Assembly (NCBI GenBank): GCA_013397455.1
Contig: VYZB01000120.1
Span: 269,195-333,194, forward strand
Reading direction: 5' to 3'
DNA length: 64,000 bases
DNA from: Crotophaga sulcirostris
Lineage: Eukaryota > Chordata > Aves > Cuculiformes > Crotophagidae
In this document: piece after piece, positions 13,485 through 27,283 of the stretch
Layout of the letters: every line of letters begins with the position of its first letter
Numbering within the stretch: position 1 is the first letter of the stretch
Notes under the pieces: model-generated
Databases searched by the model: none
What the model saw: the letters and a program-made list of their open reading frames with translations, nothing else
What the model was told of the DNA's origin: nothing
Position numbers and translations under genes: made by a program

Positions 13485-14368
13485 CACCCTGATGGCCCTC
13501 TCAGATGAGACCCAGGACCCTTGGCCAACATGGGCTGCTGTCATCCAGAGGGACCCGGACAAGCTGGAGAACTGTGTGAGTATTGTGAGATTCAACAAGG
13601 CCAAGTGCGAGGTCCTACGCCTGGGTCAGGGCAATCTGCAGTTCCACTACAGGATGGGGGATGATGTGATTGAGAGCAGCCCTGTGGAGAAGGGCTTGGG
13701 TTGCTGGTTGATGAGAAGCTGGACACGAGCCAGCAATGTGTGCTCACAGCCCAGAAGGCCAAACGTGTTCTGGGCTGCATCGAAAGAAGTGTGGCCAGCA
13801 GGGAGAGGGAGGGGATTCTTCCCCTCTGCTCCACTCTGTGAGACCCCACCTGGTGTGCTGTGTCCCGTTCTGGAATCCCCAACATAAGAAGGATGTGGAA
13901 CTGTTGGAACAGGTCCAGATGAGGGCTATGAAGATGATCAGAGGGCTGGGACACCTCTGCTGTGAGGACAGGCTAAGAGAGTTGGGGTTGTTCAGCCTGG
14001 AGAAGAGAAGGCTCAGGGGAGACCTTGTAGTGGCCTTCCAGTACCTGAAGGGGCTACAGGAAACCTGGGGAGGGGCTTTTTACAAGGGCGAGTAGTGATA
14101 GGATGAGGGGGATCAGCTTTAAATTGGAAGGGGGAAGATTTAGGTTAGACATTAGGAAGAAATTCTTCACAATGAGGGCCCTGGCACAGGTTGCCCAGGG
14201 AAACTGTGGATGCCCCCTCCCTGGAGGTGTTCAAGGCCAGGTTGGATGGGACCTTGAGCAACCTGGTCTGGTGGGAGGTGTCCCTGCCCATGGCAGCGGG
14301 GTTGGAACTGGATGTTCTTTAAAATCCCTTCCAATCTAAACCATTCTATGAGTCTATGATTTTATGAA
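13485..14368 (+). mobile_element. CR1 LINE, about 0.9 kb 3' portion
   Basis: A longer CR1 copy covering the end of ORF2 and the 3' UTR, ending in TTCTATGAGTCTATGATTT. It carries the TGCCCATGGCAG and GGTTGGAACTGGATG signatures of the second tail class. Three broken reading frames (starting at about 13492, 13736 and 14103) are pieces of the degenerate element, not host genes. Confidence 0.9.
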
Positions 14369-14937
14369 CATCAGCCCATCTCCTGTCTGGGTATTCTGGG
14401 TTGTGGAGACAGCCCCAGTATACAGCAGCCCTTTGTGCCCCTGTCCCATCAACATCTTTCCCACAGGACAAGGAGGCTTCCCACTGCCCAGGCCAACTCC
14501 CCGTCACCTCAGCAGCCCCTCAGGCTGCTGAATCAATGGCTGCTGCACAGAGAAGTGCCTGAGCTGGCCTTCACCCCACTCGATCTGCACTGAGCAGGGC
14601 CATGCCAATTTGTCTCAAAGCCACAGGTGATGTGAGGTGGCTTCCCCCCCCTTACAAAAATCATTTTTCTTCCCTTAAATGTTTTTTTTTTCCGCTAACT
14701 CCCCATCCCGCCTTGCCTACACAGGACAAGCTCTCACGGGCCTCATACAAGGCTTTGCAATTGATATGCAGCAGCAGATCATCCGGAGATGAGAGCAACC
14801 ACTTCCTCCCTCCACCACCTCTATGAATCTGCACCAGGACCTGCTGACAGCTGTGCGCCAGCCTCCTCAGCTCCAGCCTAGAGAAATGCCCGCCATCAGA
14901 AACACAAGTCTCTCAACAATTCTTTCCTGCTGCATGA

Positions 14938-15156
14938 AGGAGGTTCAGAGTAGACATCAGGAATAATTTCTTCACCGAAAAGTTGTCAGGCACTGAACAG
15001 GCTGCCTAGAGAGGTGGTAGAATCATCATCACTGGAGGTGTTTAAAAGATGGGTAGATGGGGTGCTCAGGGATGTGGTTTAGTAGTGGACAGGTACAGTT
15101 GGACTTGATGATCTCAAAGGTCTTTTTCAACCAAGCGATTCCATGATTCTACGATG
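14938..15156 (+). mobile_element. CR1 3' fragment
   Basis: Contains the GTAGACATCAGGAATAATTTC block, then GGAGGTGTTTAAAAGATGGG, GATGATCTCAAAGGTCTTT and a decayed CCATGATTCTACGATG tail. It is closely similar to the copies at 6820 and 25530. Confidence 0.87.
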
Positions 15157-18100
15157 TACGTGCAGGGGCAACAGAAAGGTGACTTTCTCCCCCTTAGACA
15201 CTGGAGCATCTTATAATGGGACCAGAATCACTGTCGCTTTGGTGGGTCCATGGTCCCTTCCTGCTCCTCCTGAAAGTCCTGGAGGTGTTAACACAACACC
15301 TCACTGTGCCAGGGCTTTTCCCCAGCACAGCCCTGCTCAGAGCTGAATGCTGAGGCCCTGCAGACACCCTGTGCCCTCAGGAGGACAGAGAAAGTTCAAG
15401 GCCACCAGCAAGGAGGGAGTCATACCTTGGCATGCTCTCTTCTGTGGCATTGTCCTGTGCTGCCTGGCTCCTTGCCAGCAGGCAGCACATCACACCAGGC
15501 AGCATGGGCACACGTTAGAAAATGTTTCCTTGGAGGTAACAATCTTTAAGCAGAGGTTTAGATTGGTCTGAAGATGTGGTTTGCTGCCTTTTGAGCTGGG
15601 TGGTTCGGGGCATGTCCATTTAACTCGCCCTGTGGACCTGATCTCCGCTTGCCCTGTGGAGAGTGTGATCTCTCTACTTTGGGATATTTCTTTCCACAAA
15701 AGCCCACACTCCATGCATGAACTGCAATCTAATTAGCATTTGCTCAGTGGACCTTACTCAAGGGCCCTAGTGCGGTAGGTTTCTTTTACCTCAGACTGGT
15801 TTCTGATGAAAAACTGGGTCATCAAAGCAGTAAGTACCTTTTTCCTGTCAAGCTTGGTACATTTTAGAAGACATTCTTCTTTCACAAGAGCTCTGTGTGA
15901 TGGTGCAAAATCCCTAGGACCCGCTCAGCCCCAGGGAGTCCGCCCACAGGTAGAGTCTACCTCAAAGAGTAGGATAAAGATGTTCACATCCCAAGAAGAA
16001 AACATGCTCCTGAGCATAAAGCCACCTGCACCCCCACCCTCATCCCAGTCTGCACCCGATTACAAATATTAATCCCAGCATCAGCATGCATCGCACCAGA
16101 AAAATGTTTATGATTTTTAATTCGCAGATCAACCATGCAAAACAAATATTGGGAATGACTGTCTGCAAAATAAAAACCAGGCAAGCACTGAAATTAAGAA
16201 TGATTGAGGTGCAGGAGCCTGGCCCAGCAGCACAAATCCAGCAGGCAAATGCCCGCTAGTGTTGGTGCGTCCAGCTTGGGGTCTGGCTGCCAGGGGTTTG
16301 CCAGGTCACCTATTGCGTACAGAGCCTGACAGCAAAAGAGCTCTGACTGGTGACATGTGGCAAAGTGGCAGGAGCTGGATGGTGGGAAGCAACAGGAGGC
16401 CATGTGCCTTCAGAAGGGTGGTGGGACCCTCAGCCTGCGGCTATCCCACTGGCAGCAGTAGTTGGTGTGGTCAGACACTTTGACCCTCTTACAAGAAAAA
16501 GCTGAAGGCAGAAACTGCTTTTTTTCACAGCAAGAGGCATTCAGTCTGGCAGCCACAGCCAGGCTATTAATTTGTGAACCACGTGTGGGTGGGGAGATGG
16601 TGTGTATCCTTATCTACACCTTCTGAGGAGTATCAAAGTCTAGCTATTGAAATTACATTGTCTTCATTTCTAGTAAATACTAATTTTACCCTTCTCAGGC
16701 ACTAGCATTTAAATCAGACTGGGACAATGGCTTTATTGTCCCAGACTACTTGAATGTATTTTTGATCAAAAAAACCTAATAAGGCCACAGGGAACAGGAC
16801 ATCTCATGTGAAATTTTGTGTTTAGTAATCAATGGTCAAGGCCAAGTGAAGTCATCAGATGACTATGATGCTAGAGGGATGGGAAATTACTGGCCTCCCT
16901 GAAATTTCCCTCAGTTTTTGAAAAAAAATACCCTTCATTTCTTGTCCTTTTAGAAATATTCTTCGTTATTCCCATTTTCTATCAGCCAAGTTTTAACTCA
17001 TTCTGACATCGACCTTTTTCAGCCAGAGCAGCCACATTGCCTCCTAAGAAGGGAAGTTCATTCACATGGTTATAGGGAGCTGGTGATTAAAGACACATTT
17101 AGCAAGAGAGCTAAATTCCTGCTCACTTGAGGGTTGTCAGTGGTAGATGATGCAAGGTGTCTGTGAGGATAACTAAAGAACCAGCAACATGCTGTAATAG
17201 CTGTGTAAGGATGGGGACCTGTTCCTGCACTTGAAAACGATTTCAAAGTAATCAGGATTGTAGACAACTTTGAGGTCAGATTTTGATCAGGGTTGTGAAG
17301 AACAAAACGCTTCTCTCAGACTGCACGTTTCGAGATTACACATTTTAACAGCTCTGAACTGCATGGGTTGCTGCAGACAATTAATGCTGGCAGAGAGCCA
17401 AACCAAAAAAGGTAAAAAAAAAAAAAATCAGCAACTTGCTTCCACAACGTGCTAAACTGCGTGGTATTTTGTCACAAGCAAAATACTCACTGAATAACAA
17501 ATTCATTATTTTAACAGCCTCTAAAAGTTTCATGGAATCATAGAATGGTTTGGGTCGGAATGGACCTTAAAACTCATACAATGCCAACACCTGTGCCATG
17601 GGCAGGGGCACCTCCCAATAGGGCAGGTTGCTCAGAGCCTCATCCAACCCAGCCTTGAATACCTCCAGAGAAGGGGCATCCACAGCTTTTCTGGTTGACC
17701 TGTGCCAGTGCCTCACCACACTCACAGTAAAAAATTTATTCCTAATGTCTGATCTAGATCTACCCATTTCCAGCATGGCTCACAGGCAACGTTCCGCTTT
17801 CAGATCTCTGTTCCTGCGATGCTAAACCATACAACTGCAATCTGTAGAGACAGTTTCTCTAGACCACCTCACTCCCTGCCTCTGATCCCTGTTTGTGAGA
17901 TGCAAAGCATTCTTCTGTGTCTCACGGCAGAGGGGACATCTGTGTAGATGCCAGGGTGGTGAGCAGTGGGTAGATTTGGCAGCAGATGGACGGGGATTAT
18001 CTCTGCCTCCGTGAGTCAATGCGTTGGAAATGCTGGTGGTTCCTGCTTGTGCAAAGCCTTCCCTGTAAGAAAGGGCTTGGAGCAAGCTATGGCCAGTGTT

Positions 18101-21074
18101 CTCAATGGGGTATTAAAAGCTGATTTTTTTTTCCCCATGCTGAAATCAGGTAGGGGCATCTGTTGACCCTGTTAAGCCATGGCTTTCTGGGGTGGTTCAA
18201 TATGATGCTTAGCATGCTCTGGTTTTATGTGTATGGAGGGGGTTTGTTGTTTCTTGGAAGGGTTTTCCCTAACGCTAACATCCAATCCTGCTTTTTCCAA
18301 AAAGAGCTTCATTTCAAGGCTTTGTTTTCTGTGTCTACCATGTACATAGAAACCTTCCCCAAAGACTCAAAAGCTTGTACCATATTTTTCCTTAGTTTTT
18401 ATGGAGTGCTCAGTTTTTCCACTTGCTATTATGCTGTCAACTCAAACTCTTCATGATCATAAATTTCTCAAAGCATTAAGCATGAAATGTAGCTACAATA
18501 GAGCCCTGAGACTCCAGTGTTTTCAATAAGCACTAGCAGCTAAAATGTTGCAGTTTCCATGAATATGTCAAAAATTAATGAAACCCCAGGAATCACAATT
18601 TCCACGATGAAGAAATCATTTGGTAACTATATTCCTGGGAGTGTAAAAGAGAGCAACCACAACTTGGACTCAGGAGACAAGACTGGGGAAGCAAAGGCAT
18701 GTAATAAATGCAATAAAACAATATTTAGCCAACAAATCCTGAAAACTATGGACATTTGAGCTGGTTTGGTTTAAGATATATCTGTCTAGTCTTACTTTTA
18801 AGCCCTAAAAAGTAAAATTTGCTGACTGTCAAATAAGTCCTTTGGTATAATCCAGACATTTAAAGCATCACCAAAAATAAATGTGATTAAATGTTTGGAG
18901 TTTAAGTCAATCTGGTTTGTGCAGCACATTTTCTTATACCCACAGAGCCACAACACAGCCCTTAGTGAGAGAAGGGGCAGAAGTCACGGAGGGGATTTGG
19001 TGAAGCAACCACCGTGTGCTGCAAGTAGACTTTGGGGGAAGATGTCTACCAGGGAAGGGAGCTGCAGAGGAACACAGAGCTGGGCCCTGTGTAGAACCTG
19101 TACAAGGACTCGGCATCATTTTATTGGGAAAGGACACTGGGACCCTCACCAGAATTGCACCATGTGAGTGAACAATGCAAGAATGTCTCCCTTCCCTGCC
19201 CCCAGTGACTTCCAACGTTTTCAAGGATGTTGTTATCTAATGACTTATTTTTCTTGCAACTTTGAACGAAGTCTTACTCATATGAACATGGTCCTTCATG
19301 GGAAAATCAAGAAGCAAAATGGGGGATTTGTGTTGAGATGTTGCTCTCTACTTATCACTCAGCCCCAGAAGTGTTCCCACTTTCCCAGCTCCTGATGAAA
19401 TCCTCTGGTATGTGGAGATATGTATCCATGCACGTGGACATACACAAGCATTTGGATCCTGGGTTCTCAATTCTGGTTTTATATGGCAAAGTCCCTTTCA
19501 TTTGCAGTTCTCATGGATGTCCTACATGCATCCCTTGGGAAGTCCCACTGCAGCTGCCCCGGGGAGCCCTCTGGGTGCTACGAGCAAGGGCTGAGCCTAG
19601 GCTGACTGTGTGGTAGGAACAGGCACCATTTGGGAGCAGTGTGGGAGGCTGGGCTGGCAGTGCTCACTGTGGTTGCATGTCCCCAACATTTCCTATTGTG
19701 CAACATCTTTCAAGCCTGCATGGCTTTGGCCAGCCAGTTATGGTATGGGTTTGGGGCTCTTTTTTGCTGAAACACTGATTTGGGATGAGCTCTGCTGGAA
19801 AATTCCACCTAAAAATGGCTTAATGATTTCTGAAAGTAAAATTCAGGACAGACATTCCCTTTTATATGTGAAAATACAATGCTGTGGGTTTGTAGAGACG
19901 TGTTAGCTTCCCAAGGGAGCCAAACGTTACAGAGGGATGTGCTTACAAGAATGTGGCCATCAGCTTTTTCTCACTACGTGAAATTCCCACATTCCCTGGC
20001 CAAATTGCAGGTCCCCCTAAAATATCAGCTCAGTAAAAACATTAGTGTTTGCCCCCAGTTCCCTGAGGATCTCATCCATACGCTGCTGCACAACACTAGC
20101 AAGTGGGACTGGTGGGGTCCTTGGGAAGACCTGGCACCAGCGGGACCCAAGGAAAGCGAGATGCTGGCAGCTCCAGGAGAACAGACTGCAACCAGTCAAA
20201 CACATATCTTGGCAGGAACCAATGTGCTCCCACATCTCTGCTTTCTCTTGCTGTCTAGGGAGCAGTGGTGAAGCAACCAACCCATGGTGCTCTTTGTCTC
20301 ACCAGACAGATGGCCAGCGTCATGGTCTGCGTTGTGGCTGCACTGGTGGCTGACACAAGTGAGCTTCATGGCTTACTGAGACGCCGCATCTTCCTGCTCC
20401 TGCCCATCCTCCTAAGCAGCATAAAAAGGAGAGGAGAGTAACAAAAGCGACTCTGAAAAGCCATGTTAAAGTTGTGTTCCTTCCAGTTAAAACTGTGAAG
20501 TCAGCCCGGGTCCCGTGCGCAGAGGCACGTGCAGGGCTGTGTGACAGCCTTTCGCAGGATCATCACCAGCTGCTTTCTCCCCAAGTCTGTGCTGCACTCA
20601 GTGCTGCGTGGGCAATGCTTGGTGGGTGAATCACTGCTGTGGTGCAAACAGAGTTCTTATTTGCTCTGCCCACACCAAGTCTAGACAGCAACATCCGCAA
20701 AAGCTAGAGCTCGCTCTGGCTAGTAAGAGAGGTTTTTGTTGAAGAAGGTGCTCATTAAGGAAGGTTTTTATTCCAAAACAAGCTGAACTCCTCTTCTTCT
20801 GAAAACCACGGGACTCTGCAGGATCTGGGGCCAGGGATGTGGAAATACGCAGAGGTGTTGAGCTCTCAGGGCTGGTGCTGCAGCTGTTTACAGCCATGTT
20901 CTGAGCAAGCAACAATGAACCACCCTGAAAAAGTAAATCAGATGCCAAGGTCTCCAGCTATTCATTGTTTGCCGTGACTTCTCTGAGGTTTCCTTTCCCA
21001 CAATAAAGCAGAGAGCACGCCACTTGGTTGCATGCTACTGCTGGGTAGGTAAATCAGCAGAGGATGCTGAAGTG
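15157..21074. other. Intergenic sequence around the CR1 at 17533
   Basis: Mixed-composition sequence with only the one CR1 fragment recognised. Frames of 90-130 codons at 19610-20280 on both strands overlap each other and show no domain. Confidence 0.55.
17533..17775 (-). mobile_element. CR1 3' fragment
   Basis: Reverse-oriented copy starting with GGAATCATAGAATGGTTTGG and running through the GCCATGGGCAGGGGCACCTCCC block to the conserved TTCCTAATGTCTGATCTAGA end. Second tail class. Confidence 0.9.
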
Positions 21075-22133
21075 TTGGAGTGGGTTGAAAACTGGATGAA
21101 TGGCCCGGCCCAGAGCGTGTTGATCAGCAGGTCTCCGAGCCTACTTGGAGACTGGTAACTAGTGGTGTACCCCAGGGGTCAATACTGGGTCGAGTCCTGT
21201 TCAGTGTCTTCATTAATGATCTGGATGATGGGACAGAGTGCACCCTCAGCAAGTCTGTGGATGACACCAAACTGGGAGGAGTGTCTGATACGCCACAGGG
21301 TCACGCTGCCACCCACAGGGACCTCAACAGGGTTGAGAAATGTGCAGGCAGGGACATCATCAAGTTCAACAAGGGGAAATGCAAAGTCCTGCCCCTGAAG
21401 AGGAACAACCTCAGGCACCACTATATGCTGGGAGCCATTCAGCTGGAAAGTGGCTTGGCAGGAAAGCACCTGGGGTTCCTGGTGGACACCAAGTTGAACA
21501 TGAGCCAGCAGCATGCCCTTGCAGGAAAAAGGGCTAATGGTGCTCTGGGCTGCATTAGGAGTGCTACCAGCAGATCAAGGAAGATGTTCACCTTCCTCTC
21601 TAATCAGCACTGGTGGGGCTGCATGTGGAACCTGTGTCCAGTTCTGGGCTCCCTAGCACAAGAGAGACATGGATGTACTGAAGAGAATCCAGCAAAGGGC
21701 CACAAAGATGATAAAGGGACTGGAGTATCTCTCCTATGGGGAAAGGCTGAGAAAGCTGGGACTGTTCAGCCTGGGGAAGAGAAGGCTCAGGAGGATCTCA
21801 TCAATGTATATAAATACCTGAAGGGAGGTTACAAAGAAGACAGAGCCAGTTTATTTTCAGTGATGCCCAGTGACAGGACCAGAGGCAATGGGCACAACCT
21901 GAAACACGGGAGATTCCCTCTGAACATCAGGAAACACTCATTGTGAGGGTAACAGAGCAGTGGCACAGGTTGCCCAGGGAAGCTGTGAAGTCTCCATCCT
22001 TGGAGATATTTAAAAGCCATCTGGACATGGTCCTGGGCAACGGGCTCTGGGTAGCCCTGCATGATCAATGGGGTTGGACTAGATGACCTCTAGAGGTCTC
22101 TTCCAACCTCAACCATTCTATCATCCTGTGAAG
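21075..22133 (+). mobile_element. CR1 LINE, longest copy in the window, with reverse-transcriptase remnant
   Basis: About 1.06 kb of CR1 3' sequence. From 21164 the frame reads GVPQGSILG, then INDLDDG and SVDDTKLGG, which correspond to the reverse-transcriptase motifs of CR1 ORF2, with the aromatic residue of the catalytic box replaced. A 229-codon frame at 21257-21946 runs in a different phase and is not a host gene. The 3' end reads GGACTAGATGACCTCTAGAGG then CCATTCTATCATCCTGTGA, the third tail class. The element is non-autonomous now. Confidence 0.93.
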
Positions 22134-25100
22134 CGTTGGTGTATTGTGCTAAGCACCCCACAGAAATGCTCAAGGGGATGCTATTTTTTTCCACTTGGCA
22201 TAGGATCTATGTGGCACATGTTAAACATGACCCAAACCTGATCATAACATGGCCTAAACACTGAAAATGAAGAATAAATGGAAACTAAAAAAACCCAAAA
22301 GACTAACAGATCACAAGATAAGCAAAAGAAATTATTGTATAGGATCATAAGAGATCCAAGCTGAATTAAGATGCATTTTGGACACTTTCTCTGTCATGAA
22401 CACTCATTTCTGCATTTTGTGACCACCTACTACAACGGTTGCTTATGTTTGTGTTGTAGCTGCACATTACAAAAGTGTGTACACGTATAGCGTATGTGGC
22501 CCTGGCATAAGAAGAAACAGATAAAAATAGGACCTCAGTTCTCCAAACTTGTCTTATGATTGTTTTTAAGTGTTTAAACATTGTTTTTAACCACAGAAAT
22601 CAGATACCAAGAAAACTTTCATCTTATTCCTGCAAAATCAAAATGGAGTTTCTAAGTCATAGCGAAGCGTGGGAACAAGGGCCTTTCATGCTTGCTGGAG
22701 GAAGTTATTTCATAATGTGAATTTCACCGGTATTTCTCCTGCCAAGGAGACCTACATGACTAAGAGTTGCCCCTGTTTGCAAACCTACCCCCTCCCTGCA
22801 GCCAGGCTCAGCGGAACTGTAGCCACGTGGAAATGGTGGCAGTTACATGGCCCACACATGAGGCTTTGTGCCCGCATTTTGGGACTGAGGATGAGGGGAC
22901 ATGAAAGCAATCACTTCTCGGAGTGTCCCACCGCTCTGGACGTCGGAGCGAGCTGTGCCGCTTCTCTCACGGTGTTGTGACTTGGTGCTGTGACATCATT
23001 TTCAGAGCTCATGCTGGACATGCAGAATAAATCAGGTCATGTCATACAGAAGTAGATTTCAACTGTTTCATTATTCAGTGTTTCCCACCTAGATTTAGGG
23101 TTAGATTGGATTTCAAGCACACCAAAAGGCCAACAATTATTTTCTTGAGATTTTTGTGACAAATTGGCAGGAATATCAGTACAGATTATGCTTTCTCTGC
23201 AATTTCCATCATCTTGAGTTAGAGCCTCTAAAACATTGTCTTCCCCACGTGGTTGTGACTGGTGAATGGACAGGTAGATATTAAAATCAAATGTTCTCCT
23301 CATTTCTGCTCACAACCAGCCTTAGTTCCAGTGGTTGAGCTGTGGAAAATCCCTGCCTCTTACATCAAAACTGAAAGCTTCTGAATTTGAGAGTTTTGTG
23401 TCTAAACCCAAAGCTTCCTGAAAATGTTTTGCACTAGAAGAGAAAAAATGTAACCGAAGTTGAGGGGGAAAGGAAAGAGGGAGAAATGATGATACAATGG
23501 AAAGAGGAGGCACAAACTTCCTGCTATCTCTCCGTGAAGGGGCTGTTACCTCATTTGTTATGCTGTCCTGGCTTCAGAAAGTCCAGCTCCAAATCATCTC
23601 TCAGCTCTGGGAAACCCCATCAGGTGTAAACAACAGCCTCAGCACTGCTGAGTGTGTCTCAGCACCTGAAGACGAAGCTCTGGAGCAAGCCTGGTACCAG
23701 CTCTTCCAGCAGGTGTGAGGGTGAATGCCAACCTCTGATAACTCTTTGCGAGCTTTCCTGGCTCATCACATCCACCTGTGCTCATGGCTGGTGACCTGAA
23801 GGACCTGATCTCAGAGGAGCTGCGGGCTGGTTCTTCTGCTGGGCCAGGATGAAATGCCCATGCAAAGGCCTCCAGGAGGGAGAGGAAGCTGCAGAGAGCC
23901 TTCATGAGAGGGCAGGGCACGATGTCCTCTGTGAGGACGATGTGAGAGAGAGCCATGGAACTTCATGTCTACTCTGAGACGGCCAACATCTCGCTCTGGG
24001 AAGGGCAGCACAAACCCCCAGGCAAAGAGTGTGAGGCAGCCACCCAGTAGGGACCTGTGGTGCTTAATGGCCATGACACACATGTCAGGGAAGAGACCTT
24101 CCACATTGATCAGGATCCCCCCAGGAGGTGCCTCCCATGCCCCAAGATGCAGGGACACCCCAGGGCAGCAGCTCTTACTTGGGATGGGTACTTGGGCTGT
24201 GGGACCCTTCGCTTGTTTCCTGCTTGGCCCAAGGAAAAGTGGCTTTGTGCAAACACAGACACACCAGAATAAAACCTAGACCCAGCTTTGAAATTGAATC
24301 TCACATCCCAAACCCCACACTGTGTTTCATCCAACCACTGTGTTCAGTAAAGGGCAATATCTCTTAAATGAGACGATGCAAACAAGGGTGGACAGGGCTT
24401 CTCCATGCTGCTTGCGAGGTGTCCCTTTTCAGCTAACCCAGTGTTGCAGAGGCAGGGAGTGGGGTCCCACCAGCTGGGAAAGGGGGACCCCACAACCTCA
24501 CACCCCACTTTGAAAGGGGTGTTGCCTGTGGTGCCATGGGGTGCAGCATTGCCGGGCTTGGTGGGGCTGCTGGCGCTGTGCAAATGGGTGGAGCTGGGTT
24601 GCACTCCTGTAGCACAGCACCTGCTGCCTGCAGGGCAGGAGCATGTTTTGCACAAAAGAAGAACCCACTTCCTTTCTTCTGCATTGCAAAAAGAAAAATA
24701 AAATCAGGCAGAGCACATTGTTCTCCCTCCTCCTTATTCCCAAGTCCTTGGTTGTTACTTGGACCTTTGTGCACCTCTGCGGTGCCAGGCAAGATATCTC
24801 CCTCCTCTGGCTCCCCAGGACCTGCTTTGTGTTTGCTCCCTGGGAAGGCCCTCACCCTCCACATACGGGAAAGAGCCCCCTCAGACCCTCCTTTATCCAG
24901 GCCCCCCTTTGGCACAGCGATGCCTTACGGCTCCCATGGGCTCCCACGAGAAGCCCCCTGTCCCCACCGTTCATGTTAGCGATGGGGCTGGTGCTGCTGG
25001 GTTATCCGCACGTAATTCCCCTTCTGGGATCCACAGCTCCGCTTTTAGCCCCTGTGTGAACACAGGGCCCAAGAGATGGGAGTGATTGTACAGTGGGGGG

Positions 25101-25529
25101 GAGGGAAGTGTAGGGTGTTTGACTGCACGAGAAAGTCCCAGGCATGAATTTGCATTGCGAAATGCCCCGTCCGTCATCGCCAACCACTCGTGATAGCGAC
25201 CGGCTTGAGCGGAACTCAGCTGGAAGGCAACGGCATTTTGCCAGGCTTCATCCCAGATTTGTTTCCTCGACAGTGTTAATCTGTGAAGATAAAACCGTCA
25301 TGTGAGAGGGTGTAACAAGGGCAAACAAGAGTCATTCATGGGCAAAGTGTCAACCCTTCCACCATCAGTGCCACAGTGACCCCTGACTTCAAGGTGACCG
25401 GGATTTATCCCAGCCGCAGCTGTGTTTCATGTAGACAAAAGGATAGTCCAGGATCTGTAGGGATTTCTGTAGGGTTAGCACTTCCGTGATATTACATCCA
25501 TCAGGTGTTTTCATGGTCAGGATAAATAC
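22134..25529. other. Intergenic, GC-rich from about 23.6 kb
   Basis: 23.6-25.3 kb is GC-rich with many overlapping frames in all phases, as expected where stop codons are rare. A coding-like minus-strand stretch at about 23811-24158 is discussed as a finding. A CpG cluster lies at 25150-25300. No gene is called. Confidence 0.5.
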
Positions 25530-25638
25530 CCTGGAGGTATTTACAAGACAGGTAGATGAGGTGCTCAGGGATGAGGTGGACAGGTAGAGTTGGACTCGTT
25601 GATCTCAAAGGTCTTTTCTCACCAAGCAGTTCTATGAA
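25530..25638 (+). mobile_element. CR1 3' tail fragment
   Basis: Short copy with GGAGGTATTTACAAGACAGG, GATCTCAAAGGTCTTTTCTC and a one-unit tail TTCTATGAAA. Confidence 0.82.
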
Positions 25639-27239
25639 AGAGCTCAGCAACATCTAAGTCCCATGCAAATTTGATCAGTTTAACTCTTGGCAGACACATG
25701 TGTAGCAAATCCACATCTTACTAAGGAATATTTTTAATAATGCACTCAGCAGTAATTCCCTCATTAGCAGACCTTCCCCTTTGTGCAATATAAACCCCTA
25801 GGCAACACAAGTATCTCCATTAACAGATGTTAGCAAATTTTCACTATTACGCCTGCTAGATACCTTCAACTTGTAGTAATTCATGGCAGTATCACTCATT
25901 GTGTAATTTCTATACAAATGACTCATGGTACATGAGTACACAGATTACTACTAAGCTTAATGCCACTAGGTTGTAAAACATTATCTATATTATACAATTA
26001 AAAGATTGGTTGATCTTTTCTAGCTCACAGAGAAACTTAAGTTTAGCCTAACTGTAATCTTAACCTTGACATTCAGTATTTTTCAGTAGCACCCTGAATA
26101 TCCCATGATGGGAATTTCCTGGTTTATTAGGAGTTTTTTGGGAGTAGAAAAAAAGAAAACAAGCATCATCCTCACCACCACCCACAAAAAAAACCCTAAA
26201 ACCACTAAAAAAGGCATAAAATGCTCTTGGGATTTTAAAGCCCCGGTGATCTCCAGTAAATAACCACCGTGGGGAAGACCATCCCGCTGGCAGGCTGTTC
26301 TGCAAACATTTTGGGAAGTGCTGGGGAGGAAAGTACTCTCTCCACACTGCAAGACATCCTGGTTGTCCACACCACTTGCCCTGTCTCCAGCAGCACCGTG
26401 CTATGGTCCAGGTTGTCCTGCTCATGGTGGATCGCTGGCCATCATGTCAGTGGCAGGGCTGGTACTGCTGAACTAGCTGCACGTGGGACCAGCACATGGG
26501 GCTGTGGGGTAAATCAGAGCCCTCCACTGCATCCTGCATGGACAGAGCCTGCCCCAAGAGTTCCAGCTGAGACAAGGGGCTTTGCCCTACCTTCCTCACA
26601 CAGTGTATCATCCTGATAATGGAAATGTTTTAACGCCAAAGGCAAATTGTCAGATTTGGGACAAATCTTTAATCTCTAATCTTAAGGAGCTGTGCCTGGT
26701 GGTTTCTCTGTGTGTACATGAAAGGCAAATCTGGACTTCACCACAGCTTGGGACAGCGTGGCTTGTGTTGGCCATGGACACAATAAGCCCTCTGGGAGAT
26801 TCATCCCTGCTTTATTAGAAAAGGTGCTGTGGATTGAGCTGCCGTGTCTGGGGTGAACCCTATGGGGCAATGCATGAACCAGAGCTGAAGCTGTTTTCAT
26901 TCTTCAGTTGCATTTTTGCATCCTTGTAAAAATGGTCAGAGTAAAACCCAAAGTCAGCTCCGACACCGGGAGCGATTGCTGCGCGGGTACAGTCATTTAT
27001 CTTCTCCAGCACAGCCACTCTTGAGAACAACCCCCGCTGCAGCAAGTGCCTCTCACACACCGAAAAAAAAAGAAACCACCCTGAAAGAACATGCGTTTTT
27101 ACTAACTCTAAGAAAGAAAGAAAAAAAAAAAACCCAAACCACGCAGACCTCACGGTGCTTTTATAACGTGAGAGCAACCCCAGAGGTGCTCACACGACCA
27201 AGGAGCCCAGGGACCGGCCAAGGAGTGCTCCCCCAGCAT
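25639..27239. other. Intergenic, nothing recognised
   Basis: AT-rich to about 26.2 kb, then mixed, with A-runs at 27063-27070 and 27119-27132. It contains the small inverted repeat CTCATG-GTA-CATGAG at 25922-25936. Confidence 0.5.
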
Positions 27240-27283
27240 TGGGAGGAGGAGAAGGAGGAAGAAGAGGTGGAGGAGGAGGAGGC
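27240..27283 (+). repeat. GGA/GAA purine microsatellite
   Basis: An uninterrupted purine run, apart from one T, made of GGA, GAA and GAG triplets. It yields a poly-Glu frame on the plus strand and is not part of a supported gene. Confidence 0.85.

Noticed and set aside
21257..21946. 229-codon plus-strand frame
   Set aside because: It lies wholly within the CR1 at 21075-22133 and crosses the ORF2-to-UTR junction in an unnatural phase.
24344..25187. Cluster of frames up to 160 codons on both strands
   Set aside because: They overlap in nearly every phase in a GC-rich stretch, which is what low stop-codon frequency produces. None shows a known motif.
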